A DNA stretch of 64,000 nt, taken from assembly GCA_948099385.1 (NCBI GenBank), contig CANUEZ040000117.1, positions 1,102,001 to 1,166,000 on the forward strand. The letters are read 5' to 3'. Positions 21,130 through 35,347 of the stretch are shown here, piece by piece. Made by a program: the position numbers and the translations under genes. The DNA is from Fasciola hepatica. Lineage: Eukaryota > Platyhelminthes > Trematoda > Plagiorchiida > Fasciolidae. The notes beneath the pieces were generated by a model. That model was given only the letters and a program-made list of their open reading frames with translations, ran no database searches and was not told the origin of the DNA. Every line of letters starts with the position of its first letter. Position 1 is the first letter of the stretch.

Positions 21130-22480
21130 TAGCGGTAATAGTTATCTACTCTGAAGCGTCAAATAGTCCATGGCAATAACTGCGACACACCACTGCGGGT
21201 CCATAACTTAGAATGTGGAGTAGGTGCCATTGACTGCTCAAATGAAACTTCATCCATGCTTCACTCACACAGACCTAACCAGCCCATTATCTATTGTCTT
21301 CATATATCGTCATAACCCACAGCTGGAACCACGTCCAGACTGCAACCCCCCTTTATTTCAGTTCTGTTGTCTCCCACTACCGCAGTCACCAAACCGGATA
21401 ACCAAGGACGCCACTTTGACTCGTACGGACAGAGACTCAATAGAACCTACCATAGCAACTGGGACCGAAATCAAGCCACCCGACAGGAAATACTCCCAAT
21501 TGCTTATCAGATCATTCAGTATTTTCTAAAACAACCAACACACATTCCAGTTCATGCGCATCTTGCTAATATACCACTACACTCAGCCGATTGACCGACA
21601 CATACTTTGCCCTGCTAGACGAAACATACCCATATGATGTCTTACGTTACCAAAAACGACGCTGAATATCACTGAAGGCAAATGCGTCAACATATATATA
21701 TATTTGCCAGTGAAACAGCATTAACTCTCAAGTCCATGCGGAGATTTCACACTTTATTATCCGTTACCACAGTCCACCTTTCCTCCGAACCGTAGCCGGT
21801 TGGAAATTGACTCTCCACTCCTCGAGGACCTTCTAGTTGCGTTTTCTCATTTCTGAATGTTACATGTTACTGATCCTGAATCTAAACTCACCTTTTCTAT
21901 GGACTGCTGTTTCTCCCACATCCACCGGTGTTCACTTTCACGAAATTGGTCTCGGCACCGTTTCGAAACTCAGTCCATTTATTGAACTCCGGTAAATCCG
22001 ACATTCAGGGTCTGCATCGTCTTCATGGATCGCTATCCTCTCCACATGCACCGATTTTCCCGAGAACACTTCTTTACAATTTTTTTTCTTTCTTCTTTTC
22101 TTTTCTTCTTTTCTTTCTTTCTTTGTTCCTTGTTCAAAATTTACTCCATCTGTAGAACCTTAGCAGGCCTCCGTTTCCCAGCTTGCATCATTCTCATTCA
22201 TAATGCGTCCTTGACACTGCGCCAACGGTTTTTCGATATCTCCACCGCCCAGCCCGGAATCGAAACCGGTTTGAAACTGCCGCGCAAACCATTAGTAAAG
22301 TGATCCATTCAAACTGTTGCTGACTATGTCTATCTATCGCTGATACTCTCGACTTTCATACTTTGAATTTGTGAATATTCCACCTTATCGAGTAACGCGT
22401 CAAACCATGGTCATGCGCTAGCGCGTGCGTCTCGACCATGGCCGAGAAATATACCATTATCATCATTATTACCACGAAAA
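21130..22480 (+). repeat. 3' end of another LINE1-family copy
   Basis: Plus-strand sequence matching the LINE1 3' region in reverse complement, from the CATAACCCACAGCTGG motif (about 21310) to the terminal hairpin (22405-22446) and a CATTATCATCATTATT tail. No RT precedes it, so this is a 5'-truncated copy, lying directly upstream of LINE2 in the same orientation. It contains a T/C-rich tract at 22080-22130. Confidence 0.7.
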
Positions 22481-22726
22481 ATCAACACAACCCTCGAATA
22501 GGAAATCTAGACCTTTACCTGCCACAAATCACCCCTTGTGAGCCCATCTATGAAATACTCAGCTATTGTTTGCTGAATCAACCCTTTTAGTTATCGTTTC
22601 CTCCTTGGCTAAAACTCTAACCCTCCTTCGTCTAAACAGTGAAACCACCTGGTCAACCCTGTTTGCAAACATCCTAGATGACTTCCTATAGAATTTCATC
22701 TCCATTCAGCATCTAGGCTCTTTGCA

Positions 22727-25700
22727 GTGGCTAAATGTTCACTAAAACTGGTTGGTTATCCGAAGCCTGCAGTCACAATGCGGAATTCCCAAAGAAGCAG
22801 ACCGGCCAGTAAGATTTTGCCACGCGTAGCCGTACGTCCCCCGATCATTACGCCATGCTCCGTCTCATTCACGAACATCCGTGATGACGCAAATAGCAAG
22901 ATCAACAGCCTCTTATAACACGTTAGCTCACCCGAATCGCGGATTGAAGATCTTGACAGAGCCACCAGAATTCTGACACCACTGGCTCAACTCCTCGAGC
23001 CCTCTATGGTAACTACGGACTGTAACTTAGTTGTCACGTGTAACTTCGTTGACAACATATCTGCAGAGGTTTCAAAACGAATACGAAACTCGAATCACGC
23101 CATTGTATTTAACATTCCCGACAGGGTCCCCCTCAGCATAGTCAGCAGCACCTTGCTGAAGGCCGCTAACATAAAACATGTGATATGCCGTAGCAGCAGA
23201 CTACGCAAACAAACACAACGACACCAATGCCCCCTACTTTTCCAATTTTTGGACTCATTGGCAGCCAGTGAGTTTATTCATAAACAAACAGTCATTGCTA
23301 TTAATTCGCCATACAAGAACATTCGAATAGCACCCGACAAAAAGCCACTACAAAGAGAAGTGCTGAGAAAGACGAACTCTCGCAGACATCCAAGGCAGGA
23401 ATCCGCCCAAAAGACACCTAACCCCGTCATTCCCCTAACCTACTCTATACAACCACCGTCTATCAGCCAACAACTGTCTGATGTAGACCTTGACGCAACG
23501 CCTGGGCCTTCTCCAAATCCACCAGTCTCCAAGCACCCTAGGCTCGTCAATAGTGTCGCAGATGCCTGGGACTCGAATCCACCGAGTCCTGACAGACAGC
23601 TTAGCTCTGTGCATCAGAAGAAGCTACCTAAATCGCGTAGCCTCCCTGACCTAACAACTTTGAATCACTCTCCCAAGGCGACACATAAATCAAAGTATGG
23701 TAGTTCTTATCCACACCACATAGCCACAACTAAAACCCATCTGCGTGTTCGCACCATACCATTGCCAGGTCATTATCGTTCCTATTGAACCTGTCAGAAT
23801 TCAGGGCATACTCCCGTAAACAAGCTGCCAAATAGTAGCGTACCTAAGGACACAACCTCACTGCTGCAATCTAACTTATAACCAATGGGCCGAAAGTTGG
23901 TAACGATCTACACTCAGCCCCCAGTGCAGAGTGTCGATACCAACGGCAACACATGGCCTCAAATCCAGAATTCGGCAACCCACACTCCATCCCTACTGAA
24001 GGCTTCAAAATTTAGTTCATTAGGTGACGACATCCTTATATCACCAGGCTGCACCCCTAATGTCATGCAAAGATTAGAAGCGGACAGACACCCTTGTGAG
24101 ATGTCACTAATGCCGGGACCTACAGTTTCTGTTCCCAAAATAGATAGTTTCTCAAACCGTAATTCCTCCCAGCAAAATCCCCGCTCTACGCGCATTTATA
24201 CGGACGATGCTCGCAAAGCACCTAACAGCTTTTATTCAAAGCTGCGTCTGCCCAGCTCTTCATTTCCTAACGTTTCCGTGCCGCCACCGTTTATCCCGCT
24301 AGTTCCTTTACCATAAAAAAATTTTCGTTTTGCCCCACCATAGGCGTTTTACGAGCAGGATGCATCCACAAACCCCCTTCCGAGTAAATTTTCCCCACCC
24401 TGTGGCATACAATCCCACAATCTTTCGTCTCTTCTAGCCCTGATGAACCACTTTTCAAAACCGGCACCTTACCAGTCGTTCATACCTTCGGTAGCACACC
24501 GAACTCCGAGGGCCAACTACGCAACACTGCGTATTACCAATACCCCCCATCAAAAACGACCTCCATATAACCCCCCTACAAACCACCGATTTCTATCCTA
24601 CCCCACCCGGGCAAGTCGCATCGATGGGAGGCGAAGCCACCCTAAACTCTTCTGGTCCCTACCCTCTGAGGCCTGCTCTTACCACACAAAAACCAATACC
24701 AAGGTTGTCACGTGGGCAAGCCAATACCTTCCATAACCACGTATTCCATCGCTGCACTGGGGCGACGAACGATCCCAACGAATCAGGACAAGTGGCAGGA
24801 CTACTTCGTCTAAGGTCTTCTCTTTCACCCCGTAATAATCCTGAATTAATTACTTCCGGTTCGTCCGCGGCTGGTTCTTCTGAAGCCTTCGCGGAGGCAT
24901 CCAAAGCTCACTTTTCCTCCTCTTCGGTAATAGCTCCAACTCACGCCCCTCACCGTGCACTTCCTCCGACCAACAACTCCCATACGTTACCTAACCCTGA
25001 CACTCACTTTCACATGAGTGGATTGTCATTCATCTTATTTAACTCGCGATCCATCTTAAATAAGCTTCATCACTTAAAACATTATGTCATAACCTCCATT
25101 CCTGACACCATCTTTATTACTGAAACCTGGCTCACCAAACAAATTAGCACAAGCGAAATTATGCTTGAATGGTACAAGGTTTTTAGGGTAAATAGGATTG
25201 ACAAATGCGGAGGTGGGTGCCTAGTGTACGCACAGTATGCCTATTCAGTAGTCCCAATCAGACATGCCACACTCGACTCAATTCCGGATTATCTATGGCT
25301 CACAATTCGGTTCTCAACTGTAGTCATGCACATTGATTGTGTCTATCGCCTGAGCTCATCTACTATTGCAGACTTAACTCCTTTAATTGAAGCCTGTGAT
25401 TAACTTTCACTACTACCTTCGGCAGCGGAAATCATAGCCGTTGATTTTAACTGGCCTAAAATATCCTGGAGCAACCCCACGGTACCTCTCAACTTAATAG
25501 ACTTTGTGTCCCATACTCACATTGAGGCTGGGTGCAACACGTTAAAACCCCTACTAGAAACGCTAACATACTAGATTTTATATTCACCCACGGCGTCTTC
25601 CATTTTTCGGTTTCCGTTCTGAATAAATTTCCGGGTAGCGACCATAGGATATTGGCCGGTAATCCTCCATTCCATCCTTATCCTTCAGAATATCTGACCC

Positions 25701-27835
25701 CAGTCAACAATCCCGTCCGTTTAAATTGGAACCCTCTGCCCAATTTCATCTGTAACCAAGATTTGAGCAGTTTTTCCCAACGGCTGACTCCCAACAGGCG
25801 GCTGATCACTTCAATCTTAACATGGGAAACTGACTCCGGAAACTTAGCCCAATAGCTCAAAACTCCTCCCTTAGGAAGTCCAAGCTTGCCTCCCTCAAGC
25901 GAAAGTACCTTAAGATGCAAAAAATTTACCTCCAAAAGCACAACTTCTCTCTTTTCATGAGGCTAACGCGTCTTACTGATATTATCCGGGACCTAAAGGA
26001 AAAACAGCTCCGCAACGAAGAATCCAAAGCCCTAAGGCATCCCAATAAAGCACTGAAACTCTCACTCCTTCACAAATCTAAGAATTCGGCAACGGATACT
26101 ATGATCCAATATGTTGTGTTACCGAACAAAACTTCGGCCACCTCCCCTTCTGGTATCGTTGAGGCCTTCAACCATTACTTCGCCAATTCCATGGCTCTCG
26201 CCTCAGACACAGCACCCCCAAATCCTCTGGCTATTACCAGCCCTTCCTTATATACCCTAACCTTTGAAGTAAACGTTATTTCTAGGTACAATTCACGCTA
26301 TAAAGCATCTGCGCGTCCTGGACCAGACGGGTTGCCCCCAGCTGCAGTCGTTAACGGTGGATCGGACCTTCCACTTCTATTACTAAACCTATTCACCTTG
26401 TCACTCAAATTTAGTTTGGTACCGTAGAACTGGAAGCGTTTGGTCATCATTCCACGACACAAAAATGGACCTGTCCACGAACTTGCTAATTACCGTCCCA
26501 TCAACCATACCCCTATCATTTCCAGAATAATGGAAACGATTATCAAAGATGGCATTACCACTCATCTTCTCGCTTCAAACCTTCTTAGCGATGGGCAGCA
26601 CGGGTTCCTCAAATCACTATCATGCTCCACATGTCAGTTTGACTTCCTCAACCTAGTCACTAAAGCTGTTGATAGCTGGCAGGCATTAGTATTTGTCTAC
26701 CTAGATCTGTCGAAGGCTCCCGATCGTGTTCCACACCTGCATCTTATCTTCAAATTGCAATCATTTGGCATTAGTGGCCCGCTGCTTTCTAGGCCGAAAT
26801 CTTATCTCGCTCATCGTTCGCAAGTGGTCCTCGCCAACGGACATACTTCTAAGCCGAAACCTGTTACTAGTGGCGTTATACACGGAAGCGTACTGGGTCC
26901 TCTCCTATTTCTGATGTACGTTAATGACGCATAGGATTCAGTACACCGTGGCACGCCATTCTTTTTTGCAGACGATATAAAAATAGTCTACTCTTTCAAT
27001 TCTGATGATGCTAACCCTACTCTTTGCAACATTTCTGCTGACCTCGCAGCACTTGACCGCTGGCGACACGCCTGGAGGATGAGCTCTTCCACTGATAAGT
27101 GCGAGGTCTTAACCTACAAGTTCCAGTTGCCTCCTGGATCCTTAACTCTTGGTGGGTCCCCAATAGCCAGTAGACCTACTATCTGCGATTTGGGCCTCAA
27201 CTATTCATTCTTCCTCAACTTTTCTGAGCACGCCGCCATCCAAGCGGCCAAGGCAGAAGAAGTGTGGCCCTTCTCTTCCGCTCCTTTCGTCTCCGGGACA
27301 GCATCATCAGCATCTACAAATCACACGTCAGGCCTTTGCTCGAATACCGCCCAATAATATTTTCTAACATGATGAAATTCGACAGAGTTGCGATTGAAAG
27401 CATACAAAGGCGTTTCACAAAACAACCACTCGGTTGATATACGTCTTTAAGCTATAGAGAACGATTCCAACATCTGAATCTCGACCCACTCTGGCCCCGC
27501 CGCTTAAGACTAAACTTAGTCTTTTTGTATAACCTGCTCCATAACCCGTATTTTTCCCTTGACCCAGTAAGCTTCTCCCGTGAAATCCCCTACTCACTCT
27601 AGCATAGCCTTTTACTGTCCCTTCTAGTATAGCTAAGTCCGCGATACCGTCACGATTTTTCCTTCTTATCTACTCCAAAGTCTGGAACAAGTTGCCCATC
27701 ATCCTTCGAGCTTCACAAACCAAGTCCCAATTTCTGTCGGCAATCATCCCAAGTCTCAGCATCGACCGTGCACTACAGTTGTCTAATATGTGCATGGCAA
27801 AAGATATACCTTACGAGAAGGGCCTCGACTTCTAA
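22727..27835 (+). pseudogene. LINE2 polyprotein (ORF1-like, endonuclease, RT)
   Basis: An ORF1-like region starts by 22727 (PCSVSFTNIRDDANSK), passes a TAA at 22916, and continues in the same frame (FVDNISAEVSKRIR, AIVFNIPDRVPLS) to 23788. A Pro/Ser-rich linker follows to about 24900 in shifting frames. The endonuclease (24980-25680) shows TETWL, AVDFNWP and GSDHRI, so it keeps the Asp lost in LINE1 but lacks the YRPP form (YRLSS). The RT (26280-27060) shows ANYRPINH, YLDLSKAPDRVPH (Phe changed to Pro), SGVIHGSVLGP and FADDIK, with a TAG at about 26932. The carboxy end YEKGLDF stops at 27833-27835. Many stops and shifts; inactive. Confidence 0.82.
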
Positions 27836-28590
27836 GACCAACCCCTTCTCCGACCCTACTCCCTTCAATTAAGGACACAATCAACGATAGAGCTTCATCT
27901 ATCTGACTGGGTTCCCAACGTTAGACTACCTATGGCCATTTCCCTAATGAACTAAACAAATTGAAATGCCACTAATTTCAGCCACTTTGCTTCCACCGAC
28001 ACCCGTAGTTTCTGTCACTCGTATGCCTCGTGCTTTACTGGTTTTTATATGCCTCTATTAACCGTTGATCCACAGCAAGGGCACACCCTGACTGCTGCTT
28101 TTTATCTGCTCTCCTTTCCCACGTAACTCCCCCTTCTTAGCCCTTTTTTCAACTCCTGTCATGTTAATTTCCACATTCTCAAGGGTTCTCTCTGATTATT
28201 CCATCACCCGTGAACAGCTGATCATGCACTTGGCATGCTCCGCAAGTCTCCTTAATAAACCGTCATTATTATTCATTATTACATTATCATAACCCACAGC
28301 TGGAACCACGTCCAGACTGCAATCCCCCTTTATTCCAGGTTCGTTGCCTCCCACTATCTCAGTCGCCAAACTGGCTAACCAAAGTTGCCACTTTGACTCG
28401 TACGGACAGAGACTCAAGTAGAATCCACCATAGAAACTGTCAATGAAACAGCATAATAACTCTGAAGTCCATGCGGAGATTTCCCACCTCATTATCCGCT
28501 ATCACTGTTTATCTTTCCTCCGACACGTAGCCGGCTGGAAACTGACTCTTCACTTCTCGAGGACCCTCCAGTTGCACGGTGGAAAACGAG
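27836..28590 (+). other. LINE2 3' untranslated region, truncated
   Basis: Contains the conserved family motif (CATAACCCACAGCTGG and the following GAACCACGTCCAGACTGC) at about 28285-28320, then about 270 bp that still match the copy at 21.3-21.8 kb. Homology ends near 28590. No coding feature. Confidence 0.55.
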
Positions 28591-31500
28591 GATACTCGTA
28601 TGATCTGGAGATCACTTCGGGCTTGCCAATTGTAGGGTCGCTAAACCCTACAGCTGTAATCTCAGTTGAATCGAATTGAGCGTGTATGAACGGGGAGTCC
28701 ATTTTTAGAACAACACGGTGATTCTTCCAAGGTTAATTCGTCGGTTAACACGGCTAACCTTCAGAACGAGGACACATGGTCCCAAGTATGGATTTTCGAT
28801 ATGATTAGTATGACATTGTATGTGGATGACAGGACAAAATTCCCCCGGAAGCATCCAGGTACAATGCCACACTACTGATATCGAAAATCGTTAGACCTGA
28901 CCCCGAAGTTTCCCTAGTAAACGAGTTCTTCGGTTCTTCGTACGACGTGGACCACCTGCACGGTACTCTCATGCTCGAGGCTGTACGAGTACGACAACCA
29001 GACCTGTGAGAACGGGAATATGGTCGGGAGAGTTAGTGATAGGTGTGTTGGTCCGAATGTGCTCCGGTTTAATTAATTAGACACTTCACACGGCTTTTAG
29101 TTGATTTACTTACCAGAAAAATTGCTGTTTTAATTACTCGTAACTTAACTTCAATTTCTATTTTTATCACCTACCATTCAACAATTTTCACATGTAGAAC
29201 AAGCGGCGGTTAATTCCGTTGCCTCTTAACTGTGTGAGCTTTAGTCATTTTATTCTTTTTTAGTGACTTTCCTTTCAAATAATCATTCTTATTTCCTTCA
29301 CAGCAAAATTCGTACATCCCAATAAACAACCCATAGTTCGCGACGGACATTTGCCACATCGTCTACAAGCACTGGTTGGCGAGATGAATCACAGGATGTA
29401 AGTATATTGCATGTTATTAGTTGTGACAACGGAGAACATGACTCCTGAACTGCACGGAAAATTCGTTTATACTTAAGACAAATGTTTCGTGGGCCCTCAC
29501 TAAGATGTTTTGAACAAAAGTGGGATGCTCGACTTATTCGGTGCCCTTCAATGTAGCGAAGTACTCGAATTACCAACCGGGCATACATTTAGTTTACTCT
29601 TGATGGTTTCAGTTAGGCGCAAACGACAGTCAAGGAATGCGTTCACTTCGAATAACAGATTCACACTACTATTTGTTAGTAGCGCATAGGCAGACGAAAT
29701 AACCTGTTTTCACAAAAGTGGTTCAAAGGGAATGAGGCTTTTGAAGGCTGAACAAAAGAGCACCTGTACCTATCGAACAGAGTTCTGCATATGTATTTTC
29801 TTTGGATTCTATGGAGAGATTTGTTACGTATTTTAACTGAGATTGATTATTCGGGCTCATTGGTGGAGGAACTTCGAACAACAAACCGAACAGGCCAGCT
29901 GATCGTGGTGAGCATGCAGGCTGTCTAACAATATTTATTGGTCAAAGGGTTTCACAAAGTGCAAAATGAAAGTGAACGGTCGGAGAATATTGTTTTCGTC
30001 CAATCCGCTAACTCTAGTGAGGAAAGACTCACTTGTTTCATACTGCCTACGTTTATTAGCACAAAACAGATCTTTTATATTAGAAATGTGACGGTCATCA
30101 CAATATCCTTGCATGAAAAACCATTAGTCAAGCTGGTATTCACGAACGACTTTTCGAAAATTTCTTTCCAGCTGCACCCTGTTTTATCGATTCCGTTCAG
30201 GTGGGTTCAGATAGATGATGGTGAAATGTTTGGTCTATTGATCTACTTAGCTGACTCCAACCTTGCCATTGATTCTGAATGAACGATGGGGTGCTTTCTG
30301 TCCACCGAACCAGAGCATCCATAGACGACCTGTTTGTCACAACCCTCACATATATGCTCAGAAATATCCATTTTACCCGATGATTATCAAAAGTTGATAC
30401 ATTTGACCAGTTACTATAACTTCGGTAAGTTGTACGGCTGTGGGGGCTTATAGCTTAATGCAAATTCACCCTCCAGTCATCTATGTGTCAGGATATTTAG
30501 GTAGAGCTCGATGAATATCATTCAGAGCTGCAAACATCTTGTAACTCCACTGAAATGTTTTTGGTTGAAGGATCCATTTGTTAAATTTTACACTTTCTCT
30601 CAGCACTAGAATATATCCTTCGCTTATATGTCTTCCAGTAGAGAACGTTGTGAATTTGAGTGATTTCATTGTACCCGTTTGGACATTTCAATTTGCCTCA
30701 CGTACACTGTTTAAAAGTAAGGGATGGCGAACTCAAAAAATAAGTCGAGGGTGAATCCATAGCAAGCAGTTATCAAGATTCAGGTTTAAATTTATTTATT
30801 AATTTATAAGGTAATGTCAGTTAGTCAAGGTTGAAATTATGTGAGAGACACATTCTAATTCAAAATAATACGGAATGTGGGCTAAGGTCCCAAGGAAAGT
30901 AGAGCATCATGCAGTCCACACAGAAATCTGTCGGTCAGGATGTCTAAGAAGTATTCCAAAACGTTTCACATAATTTCGGAATCTTGTGAAAACCGTAGGG
31001 GGTTATGCTGAAATCGGTCGAAAGTGTCACCCAATTCAATGATTGGCCGATCCTTGTGATTGGTCTGAAGAAGGGCACATAAATCACTCGTACACATTTC
31101 GCTTAGGTGCCAGCACTGTGTGATCGCCATTTGCGCATCCCACCAAGCGGTGATCAAACGGTCATCACAGTGGGCCTCGAACATTTCAGTCCCGGGTTCA
31201 AATCTCAGCGAAGCCGCTGCGAGCTACAGTTCCATCGGTAAACTTAAATTGACTGTGACACTTTCCTGGAATATTGTATTATTATTATGTGGAGAAAAGG
31301 ACGTAAATAAGAGAATACAATAAATGAGTGATCAAAATACGCACTTGGACTCGACCTTGTTGTGACCGGAGGTATAGCTCCTTGTCCTTATTCTATACCT
31401 CGACGACTCGCATGGGTATTTCAGGTGAGCTTTGGGCGTACGAACCTTGCTATTTTGAATTTACAGTCTCGCAGTTCATCTGAATTCAAATGAAAAATAT

Positions 31501-34500
31501 ACTTAATTTCCGAAAGACTTACTACATTCATCGATTTGGAGAGACTTGGCGACGGTGCAGGTCTTTTACTGACTTTCAGCCGCTACATGGGATAACGCGG
31601 TCATGCCCGGACTACATCGGCTATGGACAGAAAATAAGTTCCAATATGGCTCAGAATGATTATATATTCATTTGTTTGACCCAGTTGGCAGATTTTATTT
31701 GTGTGACCAATAATACACAGCAGACAAACCCATTTCCCACCATCACTCGGAAGTGCATCCAAAGTACAAAAGCCTACTGGACACATACCTGAATCACTTA
31801 CCCATGTAGTAATCAGCCGACCACACCCTGTCTATCACTTGTTTGAGTGTACGTTTCGCGCACGCGGCAACCGCTAGAGCTATATCCAATACGCTTCCTG
31901 GGCACAAGGCAGCATGCGGTCTCTGTAGTCAGGCCCTGTGAAAATACACGCGGTTGGCACTCCACGGTCTTTTCTCGTTGACTTCCTCGACGAACTCGAT
32001 CGTAGAAGCTGAGGGAGTGTGCCCTTCATTACCCAAACTCCACTTCACGGGCAGATCTGAATTGGTCACAAACTGTTGCTGTTACGAAGCCAATAATTAG
32101 GTGTTGTAGATGATGTTAGTAACACGAAATCCCGAAAAATACTCTCATAGTCCTATACATTTTGAACTTCGAAGTCTTGCTCGACTGAAACTCAAAATTC
32201 AAGCCGATCTACAGTCTGTCGTGCATGTGGCCCAATAATTTATTTCCACCAATCAGCAAAGGTGTAAACTTACTGAAATTCGGATGCATTTTCACTAATA
32301 TGAATGCACTGCAGCTATCGTTTCCGGTTGTTACCCAGCGCGTCTGCCTGTGGCCTCAGTGTGATTTCACCTTTTTCGACCACTTCGCCTGCATGGAAAG
32401 CAAAAGCCGACTGAGAAGCCTGCCCTCTATATTGGTCCTGTTCAACGGCTTCTGATCTCAGAGCTTGGAGTTCCGGTGTCAAACGTTTCATCACCAACCG
32501 AGAGGTCTGTGAGCTTAACGCCAAGCTCAGCGATCAGGAGCGGTTGAACTACACCAATCTGAGCTACAATCAAAACCAGTTATCAGAATTACTCTCCAAA
32601 GGTCTTTTATCAATCGTCTCTCGATCACCTTGCACAGTCACCGGATAATTACAGAGGCTGTTACCTCCGGTCACAACCAGGTCGGGTCCAGGAGCGTGGT
32701 TGTGGCCGCACGTGGTGCGATACGCACGAAAGAAGCACACAGAACAGTCATCTACGCGAAATGAGTAACCGTGATGGATGCGTCTTTCTTCAGACCAGTC
32801 AGGACTTTTCATACAGTGAATGGGGCAGCACTTTGAAATATTCTTGACACAATTCCCAACATATTTAGCAAGGATACGAAACTGATGACTTTCTGAGTGG
32901 CACGCTTCTCACTTGTTAATTGTATGCCTTACAGATTTCTCCTTGTTCTTCCAAGTGAATAAGAAACAAGTTTTTTTCCCGTTTAACAGAAGTCGTTTAA
33001 GGATGAACGCCATGAATGTGGTATTCTTTCCCTGAGGTGAACAATGAGGTAAAACCCATACTTGAGCCCTGAAATGGATTGATGTTTTCCAGACTTTAAT
33101 AAGAGTGGGATAAATGCATACACACCCTGAAGGATAAGGTTTATGATATTCCGTACTAAAGTTGAATGTTTTAGAGATAAAGTAGGTGCATGCCGAAAAT
33201 AGGCAGCCCAGAAATCACAAAATCGAATTCGTAAGGTCAGAAGGTGAGACAAAATGATCATGCGCATATTACTGGGGAGAGGGATGTCGCACGACAAAGT
33301 AATGATGATATGGCCTGAGGGGCTGAGGAAGAGGTGCGTAAACATTTCGGAGAACCGGAATGATCATATGCCATATAAGATGGGAGACATATAATTGCAC
33401 ATTTCGTTCCTCTAGGATCATTTAGCTGTCTACCATTTCAACGAAGATTAGCCTTGGTAAAAGACAAAATAACTTTCGAAGAATGGCCTTGTGATCCTAA
33501 AAATGGACTCTTCGTCCATGCAAGCTGCTCAAGGTTCAGATAAGAATACAGTGATAAACCTACTGTGGAGTGCTCCAGTATAGGGATGTTTGGGTAGCAG
33601 AGTGCCGGGTAGGCATACCTTATGAGTGACAATAACAACGAGGCTGGTTGTGCGCTTCCAGCGCAATTCCATCTTATCATCCAGATATAATACCATACTA
33701 CTTATATCGAAATGAAATTGCATCCGCACCTATTTTTATAAAATCTGCCTTGAGAGTTAATAAACACCATGTGAAATCGACGGCCAGTTTTATTGCTCAA
33801 TTACTTGTTCATTTGTGTGGAAAAATATGTCTTGATCACACACCATTTCTTAACAGTTTGGATACAGTGGATATCTATCAAGATGGCCAGTAGCAACACA
33901 CATGACAATAATAAAGTTTGTCACTCGAGAAAAAAATTTCCAGCCTTGAAACTGGGCATGTTTGCTGCGAAAATCAACGAAGAATTCCTACGGTCAAAGC
34001 CAGATAGCCACACGGCCCTGCTTTTCTCAGCTGTCTGCATTCCTCAACCATATCGACCCACCCAATCGATTCAACTGCACAGTGGATTTCTGTACACCGT
34101 ACGTGACACTAACAGAACATACCTCAGAGAATCAATTGTCAAACGAGTTGGTTCAACGAGAAAGTTCAGGCCACTAAGAAAATTGAATTATAAAATTTCT
34201 ACTATTCAAGCATTTTGTTGAAATCATCTTTATTTTGGAAATAATCCTAGACGAGGATTTCAGTGGCAGTTTCAATAAAGACTGAACAGGTTTGGTGAAA
34301 GTTTATTATTCTCTGTCCTCAAGTGTTTCCGGGAACCCGGAGTTGTGAAACCAAACTTCTTGTTAGTAAATGTTATCAAGTTTTCAAAAATATTCCTCAT
34401 CATTTTGGTCCATCGAAAATAATTAAGTTAACAAATCAGAGGGTTTATTTTAAAAAATATCTCTCATCTGAAGGATGTTTAGCCATAATCGAAACAGTTG

Positions 34501-35347
34501 ACAGAACTTAAAATTGCTGGATTTATAAACTAGACTCTAGGAGAAGCATTTTCTCTTGAAATTCTGACTTGTAATTCCATCATCATGTTCAGGATTATTT
34601 TTTAGAAAGTCCATACTGGTGTCAGGGTTCGGCAGATTCTGTTGAATACCGATCGCCCAGTAGCTAATAAGATGAACGTGCAATTCACCCGAATATCATG
34701 GACAAGTTTTACTTGAGGATGCACTAAGAAACAATGCCTCTATCTTGATGGTGTAAAGATGCATGGAAAAATTTGTCATTGAAGTCACATGCCCGCATTA
34801 TTGTCCAAACAATTTCAACTAGAAAAACAGTTCCTTACCACGAAATGACCAACATAATAGAAGGTACAACAAAAGTCAAAATTACTTTTGACCGAACAGT
34901 CACTGAATAACTTCCACTGTAAGCAAATATTCGATCACTTAATTAGAGGGACGGGAAATGGACTACATTGGGTGGAACAATAAAGATGAACAATGTTAAT
35001 ATACTGCTTGTATTATTGTCTAGGATACATCCATCGAGTCATATCAGGTTCGATTTGGAGAAACAGGCGTTCTCCAGTAATTATTCATCAAGCCGTTCAC
35101 AGATTATATGAGAAAAGTTACTGGAATCTATTTATTAACAGAAATGGCAACGAAAGAGTGCAGAAAATACCAGCAGAAATCGTAGGAAATGTAGACTTTT
35201 ATTAGGTTACCATTGGAATGTGATTTTGTAATTGAAATCTAAACCGACGACTAAGAAGAAGAATTTGGAACACTTTCAACGCTCCCACTCTATGTTGTGT
35301 GTGTCCTCTGATACAGATTCAGAACAAGGATTGATTGCTCATACTGA
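28591..35347. other. 6.8 kb with no recognised gene or element
   Basis: Both strands hold only short open frames (the longest about 120 codons, 33345-32983 minus and 29938-30282 plus) without recognisable domains. Minor observations: a box B-like GGGTTCAAATCTC at about 31196 followed by TATTATTATTATG at about 31275, possibly an old SINE; a shared ACCTCCGGTCACAAC block near 31365 (minus) and 32664 (plus); and a weak match between 28850-28890 and 33670-33715. Confidence 0.45.

Larger units (their letters stand above)
22490..28590 (+). mobile_element. CR1-like LINE (LINE2), LINE1 family, decayed
   Basis: Contains the full domain set of LINE1 in the same order on the plus strand, and a 3' region carrying the shared CATAACCCACAGCTGG motif at about 28285. 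Homology to the other 3' ends stops near 28590, before the terminal hairpin, so the 3' end has been lost or replaced. The 5' end is set only by the tail of the preceding fragment at 22480. Confidence 0.75.

Noticed and set aside
21224..21529. Conserved peptide LEPRPDC in frames at 2.3, 21.3 and 28.3 kb, considered as a small LINE protein
   Set aside because: The surrounding nucleotides are equally conserved and the frames start and stop at different places, so it is a 3' region motif rather than a protein.
27280..27320. CTGATGA...GAAA on the minus strand in LINE2
   Set aside because: Falls inside RT coding sequence, and no stem I or stem III partner could be found.
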